Origin: Elymus sibiricus
Lineage: Eukaryota; Streptophyta; Magnoliopsida; Poales; Poaceae
NCBI GenBank assembly: GCA_039707655.1
Contig: CM077664.1
Coordinates: 23,734,781-23,798,780 of the forward strand
DNA length: 64,000 bases
Direction of reading: 5' to 3'
The translations under genes were made by a program, and so were the position numbers. Positions 33,506 through 45,399 of this stretch are shown one piece after another; the stretch's first letter is position 1, and each line of letters begins with the position of its first letter. The notes under the pieces are model-generated. The model made no database searches, was not told the DNA's origin, and saw only the letters and a list, made by a program, of their open reading frames with translations.

Positions 33506-34050
33506 GTTGGGACGTACTTTGGAAAACCTAACATAGGGCGCACGCATGGAGGGACACCATCACCTAGTAACTGGCAGAAGAGGAGAGAACCAGTGGGCCT
33601 GCCAGCCTGCAGATCATGGCGGAGGTCAAACCTGCATGCAACAGAGGAAGGAAGCAACACGTGCGACACCCTGCTGACGGAAATGGTAATGGTCGATCGA
33701 TCTATCCATCGAGATCACAAGGAAACCATGTTGTTGCTATTGCTGCTAGACCGCACGCTCTTCCCCCCCCCCTTTAGTTCCTTCCCCTGTGCTACCCATC
33801 CGATACTCTCCGGATCTGATCATAATCCTCCACTCGCGTGCTTGCAGCGCTGCCGGCCCTCTCCCCCTCCTTCTCACGCTTGCCACCTCTCAGATCCTCC
33901 TGCCCCAACCCCTCCCTCGAATCCGTGCTCGACCGGTAAGGAAGATCCCACGTGTGCATGCATCAAATCTGGGGATATATGCATGGTTGTATGCTAGGTT
34001 TCTTCATCTTTGTTTTTTTAGAAAGGAAGAAGGTAAAGTATTCCTGTGGG
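33506..34050 (-). repeat. Module gamma, inverted copy
   Basis: Sequence such as GGAGGTCAAACCTGCATGCA (33614) and GACGGAAATGGTAATGG (33677) is the reverse complement of gamma text near 3360-3430. A CTCGACCGGTAAGGAAG segment near 33930 is the donor-like site in plus orientation. This is the only inverted gamma copy in the window. Confidence 0.65.
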
Positions 34051-34351
34051 ATTTTCTTTGCTGGAACTTGAGTTTTATTTTTGTTTTGCAATGGGATGCT
34101 CTTTTATGCTTTCTGTTCCGTTATCTCATGATAGTGGAACCCGGTCCATTCAAAAAGGTAGAGCATTATCTACCTTATGCATTTCAAAAAAGGCCCAAGC
34201 CTGGGTCAGTGTCAAGTACATGAGTCACCTATATGAGAGCAATGCACAAACAGTCCAGTAGTAGGCCATTAAGGTGCAGACAAAGGCACAGGACAAAAGG
34301 CGAGAAATTTTTTGTGCACACAACAACATAAGAACATAGATATCTTGGGCC
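34051..34351. other. Spacer left of element B
   Basis: I see no gene or repeat relation. Its last five bases, GGGCC (34347-34351), are the target-site duplication of element B. Confidence 0.5.
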
Positions 34352-35906
34352 TGATACGTCTCCAACGTATCTATAATTTTTGATTGTTCCATGCTGTTAT
34401 ATTATCAATCTTGGATGTTTTTATAATCATTTACAGCAATTATATATCATTTTTGGAGAGTAACCAATTAACTTAGTGCCCAGTGCCAGTTGCTGTTTTC
34501 TGCCCTGTTTTTGTTTTATAGAAAATCAATACCAAACGAAGTCCAAATGCCACGAAACTTTTTGGAGATTTTTTATTGGCCAAGATAAACACTAGAAGCT
34601 TCGGGAGAGGGCCAGAAGACCCAGGAGGTTGCCACGGGCCACCAGGGCGCGCCTGGGGGGGAGGCGTGCCCTGGTGCCTCGTGGGCCCCCCTTTGCTCCG
34701 TTTGACCTTATTCCAGCACTATAAATTCAGAAAAAATCATAAACCCTCAGGAGAGTCCACGAAATACTTTTTTTGCTGCCGCAAGTTTCTGTTCCAGAGA
34801 GATCCCATCTGGGGTCATTCTCCGGTAATCTGTCGGAGGGGGAATCGATCACGGAGGGGTTCTACATCAACCTTGCTGCCCTTTCGATGATGCGTGAGTA
34901 GTTTACCATAGACCTTCGGGTCCATAGGCAGTAGCTAGATGGCTTCTTCTCTCTTTTTGATCTTCAATACAATGTTCTCCTCGATGTTCTTGGAGTTCTA
35001 TCTGATGTAATCACTTTTTGCGGTGTGTTTGTTGGGATCCGATGAATTGTGAGTTTATGATCAGATTATCCACGAAAATATTTGAGTCTTCTCTGATCTC
35101 TTTTATGCATGATTATTATAGCCTTGTATTTCTTCTCCGATCTATTGATTTGGTTTCGCCAACTGAGTTGATTTATCATGGGAAGAGGTGCATTGTAATG
35201 GGTTCGATCTTGCGTTGCTCAATCCCAGTGACAGAAAGGGACATGACGCGTATGTATCATTGCTATTAAGGGTAAAAAGATGGGGTTTATTCATACTTGA
35301 GTTTATCTTGTCTACATCATGTCATCATTCTTAAGGCGTTACTCCGTTCTTTATGGACTTAATACACTAGATGCATGCTGGATAGCAGTCGATGTGTGGA
35401 GTAATAGTAGTAGATGCAGGCAGGAGTCGGTCTACTTGTATTGGACGTGATGCCTATATACATGATCATTGCCTTGGATATCGTCATGATTATTTGCTTT
35501 TCTATCAATTGCCCAACAGTAATTTGTCTACCCACCGTATGCTATTTTCTTGAGAGAAGCCTCTAGTGAAACCTATGGCCCCCGGGTCTATCTAAATCAT
35601 ATTACTAAAACCCTAAAAATATTGCTTCCATTTTCTTTATTCATTTTATTTTTTATTTTTGTTTCAATCTATCTATCTATCATATACAATTAAATCTTGC
35701 AATTGACCGTCGAGGGATTGACAACCCCTCGTTTGCGTTGGGTGCAAGGATTTGTTCTTTGTGTGCAGGTACTGCTAACGAGGTGTTGCGTGATTCTCCT
35801 ACTGGTTCGATAACCTTGGTTTCATAACTGAGAGAAATACTTATCTCTACTGTGCTGCATCATCCCTTCCTCTTTGGGGAAATACCAACGCAAGCTACAA
35901 GTAGCA
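34352..35906 (+). repeat. Element B 5' LTR
   Basis: It runs from TGATACGTCTCCAACGTATC to CTACAAGTAGCA. The hairpin lies at about 34631-34654 and 34662-34686. It matches the LTRs of A in reverse complement. Confidence 0.92.
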
Positions 35907-35917
35907 GGAAGAATTTC

Positions 35918-35935
35918 TGGCGCCGTTGCCGGGGA
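35918..35935 (+). other. Primer binding site of B (tRNA-Asp type)
   Basis: TGGCGCCGTTGCCGGGGA lies eleven bases after the LTR end and is identical to the site in A. Confidence 0.85.
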
Positions 35936-36118
35936 GACATCATCAACATCTATCAAGTACCTTTGCATAAACTCTCATCTCCTTGCATTTACTTTATTTG
36001 CCATTTGCCTCTCGTTTTCATCTCCCCCACTTCTAAAATGTTTTTACAAAAATACAAAAATATTTTTCGTTTGCCTTTTTCTCGTTTGCTTGCTTGTTAT
36101 CTTGTTTGCGTAGTCACG

Positions 36119-37354
36119 ATGTCTCAAGAAAATACAAAATTGTGTGATTTCTCTAATACTAATAATAATGATTTTATTAGTACTCCGATTGCTCCACCCG
36201 CCGCTAGTGCGGAGACTTGCAATATTAATGCCGCTTTGCTAAATCTTGTCGTGAAAGATCAATTTTCCGGTAGCCCTAATGAAGATGTTGCATCCCATCT
36301 TAACACTTTCGTAGAATTGTGTGACATGCAAAAGAAAAAAGATGTGGGTAATGATATTGTGAAATTAAAATTATTCCCGTTCTCATTGCGGGATCATGCA
36401 AAAATTTGGTTTCCATCTTTACCACGAAATAGTTTCGATTCTTGGGATAGGTGTAAAGATGCTTTTATTACCAAGTATTTTCCTCCCGCGAAAATTATTT
36501 CTCTTAGAAATAAAATTATGAATTTTTAGCAACTTGATCATGAACATGTTGCCCAATCTTGGGAGAGGATGAAATTAATGATAAGAAATTACCCTACTCA
36601 TGGTTTAAATTAATGGATGATCATACAAAAAATTTATGCGGGGTTGAATTTTGTTTCTAGAACTCTTTTAGATTCCTCCGCGGGTGGTACTTTTATGGAA
36701 ATTACTTTGGGGGAAGCTACTAAATTGCTTGATAATATTATGGCAAATTATTCACAATGGCATACTGAAAGAACTCCTACTAGTAAAAAGGTGAATTCTA
36801 TTGAAGAAATTAATACTTTGAGTGATAAAGTTGATGCGCTTATGAAATTGGTTGCTAGCAAAAATGCTCCTATTTATCCTAATGATGTGCCATTGTCCAC
36901 TTTGATTGAGCAAAATAATGATCCCGTAGATGTGAATTTTGTCTCGCGAAACAATTTCAATAATAATGTTTATAGAGGTAATTTCAACGCTAGATCGTTT
37001 CCTGGAAATTCCTCTAATAATTATGGCTATCCTTATGGCAATTCCTACAATAATAATAATAGGATGCCCTCTGATCTTGAAAGTAATATTAAATAATTTA
37101 TTAATGCTCAAAAAGTTTTCAACACTACGATAGAAGAAAAATTGAGTAAAATTGATGATATGTCTAGGAGCATTGATAGAATTATTCATGATGTGGAAAA
37201 TCTTAAGACTAAAATTTTGCCACCCAAAAGTGATATTAGTGAATCAATTAAAGCTTTATATGTCTCCATGGATGAGAGTAAGAAAAGAACCGCCATGCTA
37301 AAAGCTAAACGAGAATTTTTAGAAAAAAGCGATTCCTCCCGGTTTTTATCGTAG
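36119..37354 (+). pseudogene. gag: gag polyprotein of element B, interrupted
   Basis: The likely start is ATG 36119 (MSQENTKLCDFSN), after a leader shared with A. Residues from about 45 carry the Retrotrans_gag signature: LLNLVVKDQFSG, HLNTFVELCD, LFPFSLRDHAKIW, WDRCKDAFITKYFPP. The same frame has TAG at 36527-36529, a stop before 36617 and TAA at 37094-37096, then runs on to 37354. The second part is Asn-rich (FNNNVYRGNFNARSF). No CCHC zinc knuckle is seen. Gag would form the particle that packages element RNA. With several in-frame stops this copy cannot make full-length protein. Confidence 0.85.
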
Positions 37355-38208
37355 TTATGATGAGGATATTAAAATGATTGGTGTTTCATCTATTGATTCT
37401 TTGTTTAGCAATATTAAACTTGATGAAAAGGGGACTGAAGAAGAGTCAACTTTAGCTAAAGAGCGTCCCCATAATTCGGAGGGTGAAAATCTTAATGAAA
37501 AAAATTACTAAAAGTGGGTTTGGAGAGGTAAAAACTTTAAATAGCGATGTGCCCACTCTCTTGGATTACAAAGATTTTAATTATGATAATTGTTCTTTGA
37601 TTGAGTGCATTTCTTTGTTACAATCCATGTTAAATTCACCCAACGCTTATGAGCAAAACACGACTTTCACTAAACACATCGGAGAAGCGATGATAAAAGC
37701 GTTAGAAGAAAAGTTAGAACTAGAGATTTCAATTCCTAGAAAATTATATGATGAATGGGAACCCACCATTAAAGTTAAAATTAAAAATTATGAGTGCAAT
37801 GCTTTATGTGATTTGCGTGCTAGCATTTCCACAATTCCAAAATCTCTATGTGATGTGCTAGGTTTTACCAATATAGATGAATGTTCTCTTAATTTGCATC
37901 TTGCGGATTCTACTATTAAAAAACCTTTGGGTAGAATTAATGATGTTCTTATTTTTGCAAATAGAAATTATGTGCCCGTTGATTTTATTGTTCTTGATAT
38001 TGAATGCAATCCTTCTTGCCCCATAATACTTGGTAGACCGTTCTTACGAACTATAGGTGCCGTTATTGATATGAAAGAAGGGAATATAAAATTTCAGTTT
38101 CCACTAAAAAAGGGTATGGAACATATCCTTAGGAAGAAAATTAAAGCACCATATGCATCAATTACGAGGGCCACTTATGGAATCAACTTGAAAGATGGCA
38201 ATACTTGA
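37355..38208 (+). pseudogene. pro: Retroviral-type aspartic protease region of element B
   Basis: Two frame changes separate this from gag: one near 37330 and one in an A-rich run near 37497. From 37500 the frame reads KSGFGEVKTL, LEISIPRKLYDEWEPTIKV, NALCDLRASISTIPKSLCDV, NYVPVDFIVLDI, PIILGRPFLRTIGAVIDM and ends with TGA at 38206. The order of active-site loop, flap-side strands and ILGRPFL matches plant Gypsy proteases. The active-site triad position reads Asp-Leu-Arg where Gly is expected after Asp-X, so activity is unlikely. No RT follows; the double stem-loop and 3' non-coding region come next. Confidence 0.85.
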
Positions 38209-38275
38209 AACTATGCATTATGCCTAGCTAGGGGCATAAAACAATAGCGCTTGTTGGGAGGCAACCCAATGAATA
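38209..38275 (+). promoter_or_regulatory. Double stem-loop after the protease stop in element B
   Basis: Stem 1 is ATGCC/GGCAT (38220-38224 with 38233-38237), starting 11 bases after the stop. Stem 2 is TTGGG/CCCAA (38254-38258 with 38265-38269), loop AGGCAA. The same two-stem layout occurs in A and C. Confidence 0.6.
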
Positions 38276-38635
38276 AAATAAATTTTTTCTGTTATTGTGT
38301 GTTTTCACTGTCATGTTACTGGTATGATTGTGTTTTTGTGTTTTTAATTAGTGTTTGTGCCAAGTAAAACCTTTAGGATGATTTGGAAGATAATATAATT
38401 GATGTTGTTTGGGAAACAGAAAGTTTGGCGTCCAGTGCCCGAATTTTGTTTCTGTACTGGAGCGTCAGAAAAATCTGAAATTTTTACACAATATTGGTAT
38501 ATGAATTTCCCACGTTGTCCTAATTTTTCAGAATGTTTGGAGTTACATAAGTCTGGCTTTTAAATAGATTGCTACAGACTGTTCTGTTTTTGACAGATTC
38601 TGTTTTTCATGCACTACTTGCTTGTTTTGATGAAT
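38276..38635 (+). other. Remaining 3' non-coding region of element B
   Basis: It holds GAAACAGAAAGTTTGGCGTC, TTCTGTACTGGAGCGTCAGA and TGACAGATTCTGTTTTTCAT, all with counterparts in A and C. It ends at the deletion junction. The missing part corresponds to about 8553-10590 of A plus most of the LTR. Confidence 0.7.
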
Positions 38636-38767
38636 CTAACGAGGTGTTGCGTGATTCTCCTACTGGTTCGATAACCTTGGTTTCATAACTGAGAGAAATA
38701 CTTATCTCTACTGTGCTGCATCATCCCTTCCTCTTTGGGGAAATACCAACGCAAGCTACAAGTAGCA
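38636..38767 (+). repeat. Element B 3' LTR remnant
   Basis: It matches 35775-35906, starting at CTAACGAGGTGTTGCG and ending CTACAAGTAGCA before TSD GGGCC. Confidence 0.9.
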
Positions 38768-38772
38768 GGGCC

Positions 38773-39400
38773 CTAGCCAAATCGGTGCGACCACTAGAGC
38801 AACGAAAGCTTACCAGACCGACATCGAGTATGTGACAATGTGTTCATAATTCCGGTAATATTTTTCACGTTCTGCAATCGCGCGCTTTGAGTCCAATGTA
38901 TTTGTCGTTTTAGATTTTGAAGTACACGCATGTGTCTATCAAATAATAGTATTAATTAGAAAACACCCTGAATGTATAAAATGATACTTTTTACATGAGT
39001 AATATTATAGTTTTCTATGTATCAATATACAAACTTATATGGTATGGTTGCAAGCATCCTTCTTAATCCTTTTATATTGCATTGTCAATATATATATATT
39101 AAACACCTAAGAAAGAATGCCTCCATATGATGCATTCTTTTAATTGTTGTAGATTGAGTAAAGTATTCAATCTGAATATTCATGGTTCATATCGAGAACA
39201 TATTATCCTCTTAATCCACACGTCTCATTTAACATTTAGGCAGTTATGTTATTCAAGTCATGCAATGTCATTCAGTTACATGCCTTGTCACACTGCCCAT
39301 GTTATGCATTATTGTGGTCGCCTAGTTAGTGTGCACTCATAAATTTCCTAAAACAATCATTTTTGACCAATCTTGTCTTGCGTGTCTTTTTTTTTATCCA
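38773..39400 (+). repeat. Right arm of the long inverted repeat, with flanking spacer
   Basis: About 38920-39260 is the diverged reverse complement of 15900-16330 (CCCTGAATGTATAAAATGAT, TTGCAAGCATCCTTCTTAAT). 38773-38919 and 39261-39400 show nothing recognisable. The 71-codon ORF at 39127 is not supported. Confidence 0.6.
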
Positions 39401-40000
39401 GCAACACGGTCCATGCTTATTCGACCATCTGGAAAGCACCCGGATCACCAACTGATTTTTTTTATTATACGATAAACACTTTAAAAATATATAATGAACA
39501 TTTTTGTATACACAATGAAATTTTGTATATATAATATGACCCCTTTTAGAAATGTGACAAAAACTATTTAGAATTTTACATGAATTGTAAATTGCAACAT
39601 TTACTATTGCTACCATGACATTGTGTTGATTTATGCATAGGATGTTCTTACACACACACACATAGTACAATAACCTCAATTTGTTGATTCTTCTTTCCTG
39701 ATGTCATGCATGGCCTGTTGACCATCTTACTATTCAACAATAAATAGTCACAATTTTAAAAAGTGTTCCTCACATTTTTCAATTTTTTTATCAAATGTTG
39801 AGAACATATAAAAAATATTCACAGATTTATAAAAGCATCATGATATTTTAAAATACGTTATTTCTTTGAACAATAAGTTTTCACAATTTAAAAATTATTC
39901 ATGACAATTTTAAAAAGTGTTCATGAAATGTAAAAATCAATTCACAAAGTTTTGAAAAAAATAAGTTTCTGAAATCTGATGAAACCCAATCGGAAAACCC
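39401..40000. repeat. Composite module zeta, copy 3 (diverged)
   Basis: It contains the delta edge CGGTCCATGCTTATTCGACC, then alpha-like text (TGAACATTTTTGTATACACA, ATTCATGACAATTTTAAAAA), then CCAAATTCATTGCTCGCC as in copies 1 and 2. A stretch near 39575-39715 with CACACACACACA is not part of the other copies. Confidence 0.55.
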
Positions 40001-40475
40001 AAATTCATTGCTCGCCTTGTCCCATTCAGAAAGCTTATTTTGAGCTTAAATGGAGACATGGAAATACAATTCTTAATAAACACATCACCGTGATGCATAC
40101 CGTGTTTGTCACCATTTGAAGCCCAAACTTGATCATTCTGAAGAGATTTCTTGACATGATCCTTATCAAAATCATTACATTAAGGATCCATAACAATATA
40201 ATTTGATGGGTGATCATCTTCATTTTCAACATCTTTGTTACTACCAGAACCATTCGCTTCATGACCACTCTTTACTTCGACTCTTTTTCTTCTCATCTTC
40301 TTCAGCTTCTCACTTAAACTACCCTTCTCCTTTTTAATCGAAATTTTCAGCAATTGAGTCATATGAATAGTCTTGGTTAGCCTGACCGAATAGGAGGTTG
40401 GACCGCAGATTTTGCTGGTCAGATATTTTGCTTGTTTTTCCTTGCCCTGGAAGCAGCAGGTTTGGCACATATCAA
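40001..40475 (-). pseudogene. Module delta, longest copy 2: best-preserved unknown coding block
   Basis: A minus-strand frame of 96 codons (40180-40470) reads GKEKQAKYLTSKICGPTSYS, then KKEKGSLSEKLKKMRRKRVE, then ANGSGSNKDVENEDDHPSNY; a second stretch reads VWASNGDKHGMHHGDVFIKN. The first half is Lys-rich and the second mixed polar. It parallels 19899-20475 in order and sequence. The family is not recognised. Confidence 0.5.
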
Positions 40476-41070
40476 GAAAATTATGAATCTTACACTCTTA
40501 AGAAGTTAATCCCCACTACTAACCATTCTCTTAACATGCACACTGTCCACATCATCAATGGTATACGTCAGTAGTTCCTCATCCATGCACCCACTCATGA
40601 GACATGCATGCTTCTAGCCTAGCCCGCGTGCAACAAATAATTAGCAAGAAATCGCTAGACTTCGATCCAGTTTGGGCTATCGCCAGTAATAAATCTAGCT
40701 TTGATTGGAGCCAGCAGAAATAAAAACGCATGTGCTTTGATTGGGCTATTCATGTGCATGCGGATCATGCTAGGGAGAGGAACCGAGAGAAAGGGGGCAC
40801 ATGCAATAACTGCCCCCATTTTAAGGAATTATGGCTCTGCGTGCACTAATTTTTTCCATAATTGAAGGACTCAGATTGGCCATCTTCTGAACTTTCGTCT
40901 TACCTATTAATGATCTGATCAACGAACTCTTCAATTCGTAGCTCCACCTCATCCAGATTCGCCTCCCCCTCCACGCACATCATTACGTTGGCATCGATGC
41001 CACAGAGCCGGCAACGTGGACTATGTGGAATGCATCCACTGCGGCCCCTCGAACTACGACCACAGTCCCG
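40476..41070. other. Low-repeat spacer before element D
   Basis: This stretch is unique in the window with ordinary composition and a few CATGCATG-type motifs. I see no ORF, TIR or RNA gene. It could be the edge of another transposon or true substrate. The last five bases before D, TCCCG, should be its TSD, but the other side is outside the window. Confidence 0.45.
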
Positions 41071-42748
41071 TGATGTCTACTACACAACTTATTCTTGTAG
41101 ACTCGTGTTGGGCCTCCAAGCGCAGAGTTTTGTAGGACAGTAGCAATTTTCCCTCAAGTGGATGACCTAAGGTTTATCAATCCGTGGGAGGCGTAGGTTG
41201 AAGATGGTATCTCTCAAACAACCCTACAACCAAATACAAGAAATCTCTTGTGTCCCCAACACACCCAATACAATGGTAAATTGTATAGGTGCACTAGTTC
41301 GGCGAAGAGCTGGTGATAAAAGTGTAGTATGGATAGTAGATATAGGTTTTTGTAATCTGAAAATATAAAAACATCAAGGTAGCAAGTAACAAAAGTGAGC
41401 ACAAACGGTATTGCAATGCTTAGAAACAAGGCCTAGGGTTCATACTTTCGCTAGTGCAATCTCTTAACAATGCTAACATAATTGGATCATATAACCATCC
41501 CTCAACGTGCGATAAAGAATCACTCCCAAGTTCCTATTAGCGGAGAACATAAGATAGAAATTGTTTGTAGGGTATGAAACCACCTCAAAGTTATCCTTTC
41601 CGATCGATCTATTGAGCTATTCCTATAAGTGTCACAAACAGCCCTAGAGTTCGTACTAAAATAACACCATATGATACACATCAACCAACTCTAATGTCAC
41701 CTAGATACTGCAATGTCACCACAAGTATCCGTGAGTTGATTATACGATATGCATCAAACAACTTCATAATCATAATATTCAATCCACACAAAGAACTCCA
41801 AGGAGCACCCCAAAGTTTCTATCGGAGAAAAGATAATGAAAACATGCATCAACCCCTATGCATAGATTACCCCAATGTCACCTCGGGAATCCGCGAGTTG
41901 AGTGCCAAAACATACATCAAGTGAATCAATATGATACCCCATTGTCACCACGGGTATTCATATGCAAGACATACATCAAGTGTTCTCAAATCTGAAATAT
42001 TCAATCCGACAATAACGAAACCTCAAAGGGAAAAGATTCGATTCATCACAACAAGGATAGAGAGGGAAGAAACACCATATGATCCAACTATATTAACAAA
42101 GCTTGCGGTACATCAAGATCGTGCCAAATCAAGAACGCGAGAGAGAGAGAGATAAAACACATAGCTACTGGTACAAACCCTCAGCCCCGAGGGTGAACTA
42201 CTCCCTCCTCGTCATGGAGACCGTCGGGATGATGAAGATGGCCTCCGGTGATGATTCCCCCCTCCGGCAAGGTGCCGGAAAAGGGCTGTAGATGAGAACA
42301 TGGAGGTACAGAGGCTTGCGGCAGCGTAAAAACTCATCTAGGTTAACTTTTGGGGGTTTCTGAATATATATGATTTTTCAGCGTTGGAATCACGTGAAGA
42401 GGGGCCACAGGGGGCCCACATGGCACCAGGGCACGCCTGGGGGGTGGCGCGCCCTGGTGGCTCGTGGGGCCCCTGTGGGTCTTCTGGCCACCTCCCGAAG
42501 CTTCTAGTGTCTCTTATGTTCCAGAAAAAATCGTCAAAAAGTTTCGCTGCATTTGGACTTCATTTGATATAGATTTTCTCGAAAACCAAAAACAAGCAGA
42601 AAAGAGCAACTGGCACTGGGCACTAGGTCAATATGTTAGTCCATGAAAATCATATAAAAACCATATAAAAGTGCACCAAAATCATACAAAACTATAATAA
42701 ACATGGCATGAATACTTCATAAATTATAGATACGTTGGAGACGTATCA
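41071..42748 (-). repeat. Element D 3' LTR
   Basis: This reverse complement of the C LTR type is 1678 bp long. The GC-rich hairpin lies at about 42408-42432 and 42448-42477. LTR-borne ORFs (41214-41429, 41694-41924) are not genes. Confidence 0.9.
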
Positions 42749-45192
42749 GCATCCCCAAGCTTAATTCATGCTCGTCCTCGAGTAGGTAAATGATAAAATA
42801 AATAATTTATGAAGTGTGAATGCTAGCCTAGTGCATAAGTTTGATCAATGATAATTTTAATCACTTTTTCTAGCATCAATATATATCATAATCAGTAGCT
42901 CATCTCATAAAACTTCTCATGATCAAGTAGCAAGCTATTCACATGTTTAAAGTACAGGCCATAAAATTTCTTGAAAACTAACAAACTATGTTCTCAGTCA
43001 TCAAACAATTGCAATTCATCTTATTTTCAGGAAGGGTCTATATAAGAGCTTTGATCTAGCAAATTCCACATACTCAACCATCATTTAGTCTTCCATGATT
43101 GCTAACACTCAAAACATATTTTTAGAACAAACCGTTTCAGTCAAACACATAGGAAGATAGGGGCTTAATGTTTTGCCTCCCAACTTATTTATCTCATGGA
43201 TAATGTCAACAATAATAACTCATGATCACCTATATTCAACTGGATATATGTGCCTAGATCTTTCCCTACCACATAATGCTTGCCAACTAAAGAATAAATA
43301 GAGCGGAATAGGGATGAACATTAATGACTCTTGCATAAAAGTAAATACAGAAAAGTAAATACAGAAAAGTAAAAGATAGGCCCTTCGCAGATGGAAGCAG
43401 AGGTTGTCATGTGCTTTTTGTTGTTGGATGCACAAGCCCTTAATGCAAAGGAATGTCACGTTATATTGCCCCTTGTGATAGCAACCTTTATTATGCAGTC
43501 TGTCGCTTTTATTTCTTTACCATCACAAGTTCGTACAACGCTTATTTTCCCTTACAATAAAAGATCATACATATTTTAGGAGCAATTTTTATTGCTTTTT
43601 GCACCGATGACAACTTACTTGAAGGATCTTATTCAATCCATAGGTAGATATGGTGGACACTCATGGCAAGAAACTGGGTTTAAGGGTTTTTGGATGCACA
43701 AGTAGTATCTCTACTTAGTACAAATTTTTGGCTAGCAAAAGATCCTAAGCAAGCACCACATGTTAGAGGATCCATGACAATATAACTTCTATGTGAATAT
43801 AAACAAACATAACTCATTACGTTGTCTTCCTTGTCCAACATCAACTACTTGATCAAGCTTGAAAATAATTAATGGGGGCTCACAATCATAGAAGATGTCC
43901 AAGATAGTATATTTATATGTGAAATTTCTCTTCCTTCAAAATTCTTTCATGAATTGTTCAAGTGACCAATGCTATGTTTGTTAACTTTCAATAAATTTTA
44001 CCACTTATACTTCTTGTATGTGAAGTCACTACTCCCCATGGGACAAGCATATGAAGCATATAAATTTCAACTTTATGATATTCAATTCATTTCAACAATT
44101 TACTCATAGGATATAAGTGAAGCTCAAGAGTAAATGCCAAACTACTACGAAAAGATATAAGTGAAGATCAAATGAGAAGTTAAGTAATTAAGTTGCTATG
44201 TAATAACTCTCTCTCATTTAAAAATTTCAGATCTTAAGTATTTTATTCAAACAACAAGAAAAACAAAATGAAATGACATTCCAAGAATAGCACATATCAA
44301 GTGAAGAAGCAAAAACTTAGGCTCAACCAAAACTGACCGATAATTGTTGATGAAGAAAGGTGGGATGCCTACCGGGGCATCCCCAAGCTTAGATGCTTGA
44401 GACTTCTTGAAATATTATCTTGGGGTGCCTTGGGCATCCCCAAGCTTGATCTCTTGTGTCTCCTTAATTCCTCTCATATCACGGTTTCTCAAAATCTTAA
44501 AAACTTCATCCACATAAAACTCAACAAGAACTCGTGAGATAAGTTAGTATAAATCAACTCAAAACCTTAACATTCTCTACTGTAGAAAATCAAAAAAATT
44601 ATAATTAAAAATTTCATACTAAATGCCTCTTCATATTTAATAATCCTATCCAGAAATAGAAGCATTAAACACGCAAACATATGCAAACAATGCAACTATA
44701 TCAGCAATCTGCCAAAACAGAATAGTCTGTAAAAGGGGAATAAGAATCCATACTTCCCTAACTCCAAAAATTCTGAAAAATTACCACGTGACAGAAAACT
44801 CATGCATGCTCACCGTGTAAAAATTTCAGAATTTTATCATGTTCTGACTATTCAGGAATATTCTGGACATAACAGAAAACTTTCTGTTTTCAAACAGCAA
44901 CACATGGACTTGCAAACTGAGCATGGTAAAGGCTATAATTGGCATTTTATTGAACTAAAAGATACAAAACATGATTATTGATAACAGCAAGCAAATCTCA
45001 ACGAAATATAATGACGCTCCAAGCAAAACTCATATTATGTGACGAATACAAATATAGCTCCGAGTGAGGTTACCGATAGTGTTGAAGACGAAAGAGGGGA
45101 TGCCTTCCGAGGCATCCCCAAGCTTAGTTGCTTGGGTGTTCCTTGAATATTATCTTGGGGTGCCTTGGGCATCCCCAAGCTTAGGGTCTTTC
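42749..45192 (-). other. 3' non-coding region of element D
   Basis: It contains four internal polypurine-like motifs (near 44388, 44447, 45113 and 45172) besides the real tract. No supported gene is present. The 77-codon ORF at 43226-43459 also appears in E (62226-62408) and, in non-coding context, in C near 28896, but with changes that do not favour coding. Confidence 0.65.
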
Positions 45193-45399
45193 TGTATGGG
45201 AACGCAGCAGAAGACAAAAAATTTCCGACCTACGCACCAGCCCGGGAACACTATGGAGACTGCATACAAGGTTTGATCTTTTCGTTACCGACTCGTAGCG
45301 CAGCAGAAGTAGAGTCGATGACGATCGGCGGTGCAGATCCCCGCAGCTAGGATTTTACAACCTCCCAACCGCGAGGATGTACTCCCTTGTCAGCTCACC

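Larger units (their letters stand above)
34352..38767 (+). mobile_element. Element B: gag-pro-only Gypsy element with deleted 3' part
   Basis: The 5' LTR is 34352-35906, and only the last 130 or so bases of the 3' LTR remain (38636-38767). The TSD GGGCC is perfect (34347-34351 and 38768-38772). LTR and leader match element A. The interior encodes gag and a retroviral-type protease with stops and frameshifts; RT, RNase H and integrase are absent. The 3' non-coding part joins the 3' LTR remnant at CTAAC, a 5-base microhomology also present in the 5' LTR at 35775-35779. That indicates one deletion by illegitimate recombination after insertion. Confidence 0.92.
41071..45192 (-). mobile_element. 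Element D: C-type Gypsy, minus strand, left part
   Basis: The 3' LTR is 41071-42748 (TGATGTCTACTACACAACTT to GACGTATCA on plus). It is followed by the polypurine tract (GCATCCCCAAGCTTAATT) and 2.4 kb of 3' non-coding region mirrored from element C (about 29609 down to 27170). The element is cut at 45192 by the Copia insertion and does not resume inside the window. ORF and primer site are therefore out of view. Confidence 0.88.
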
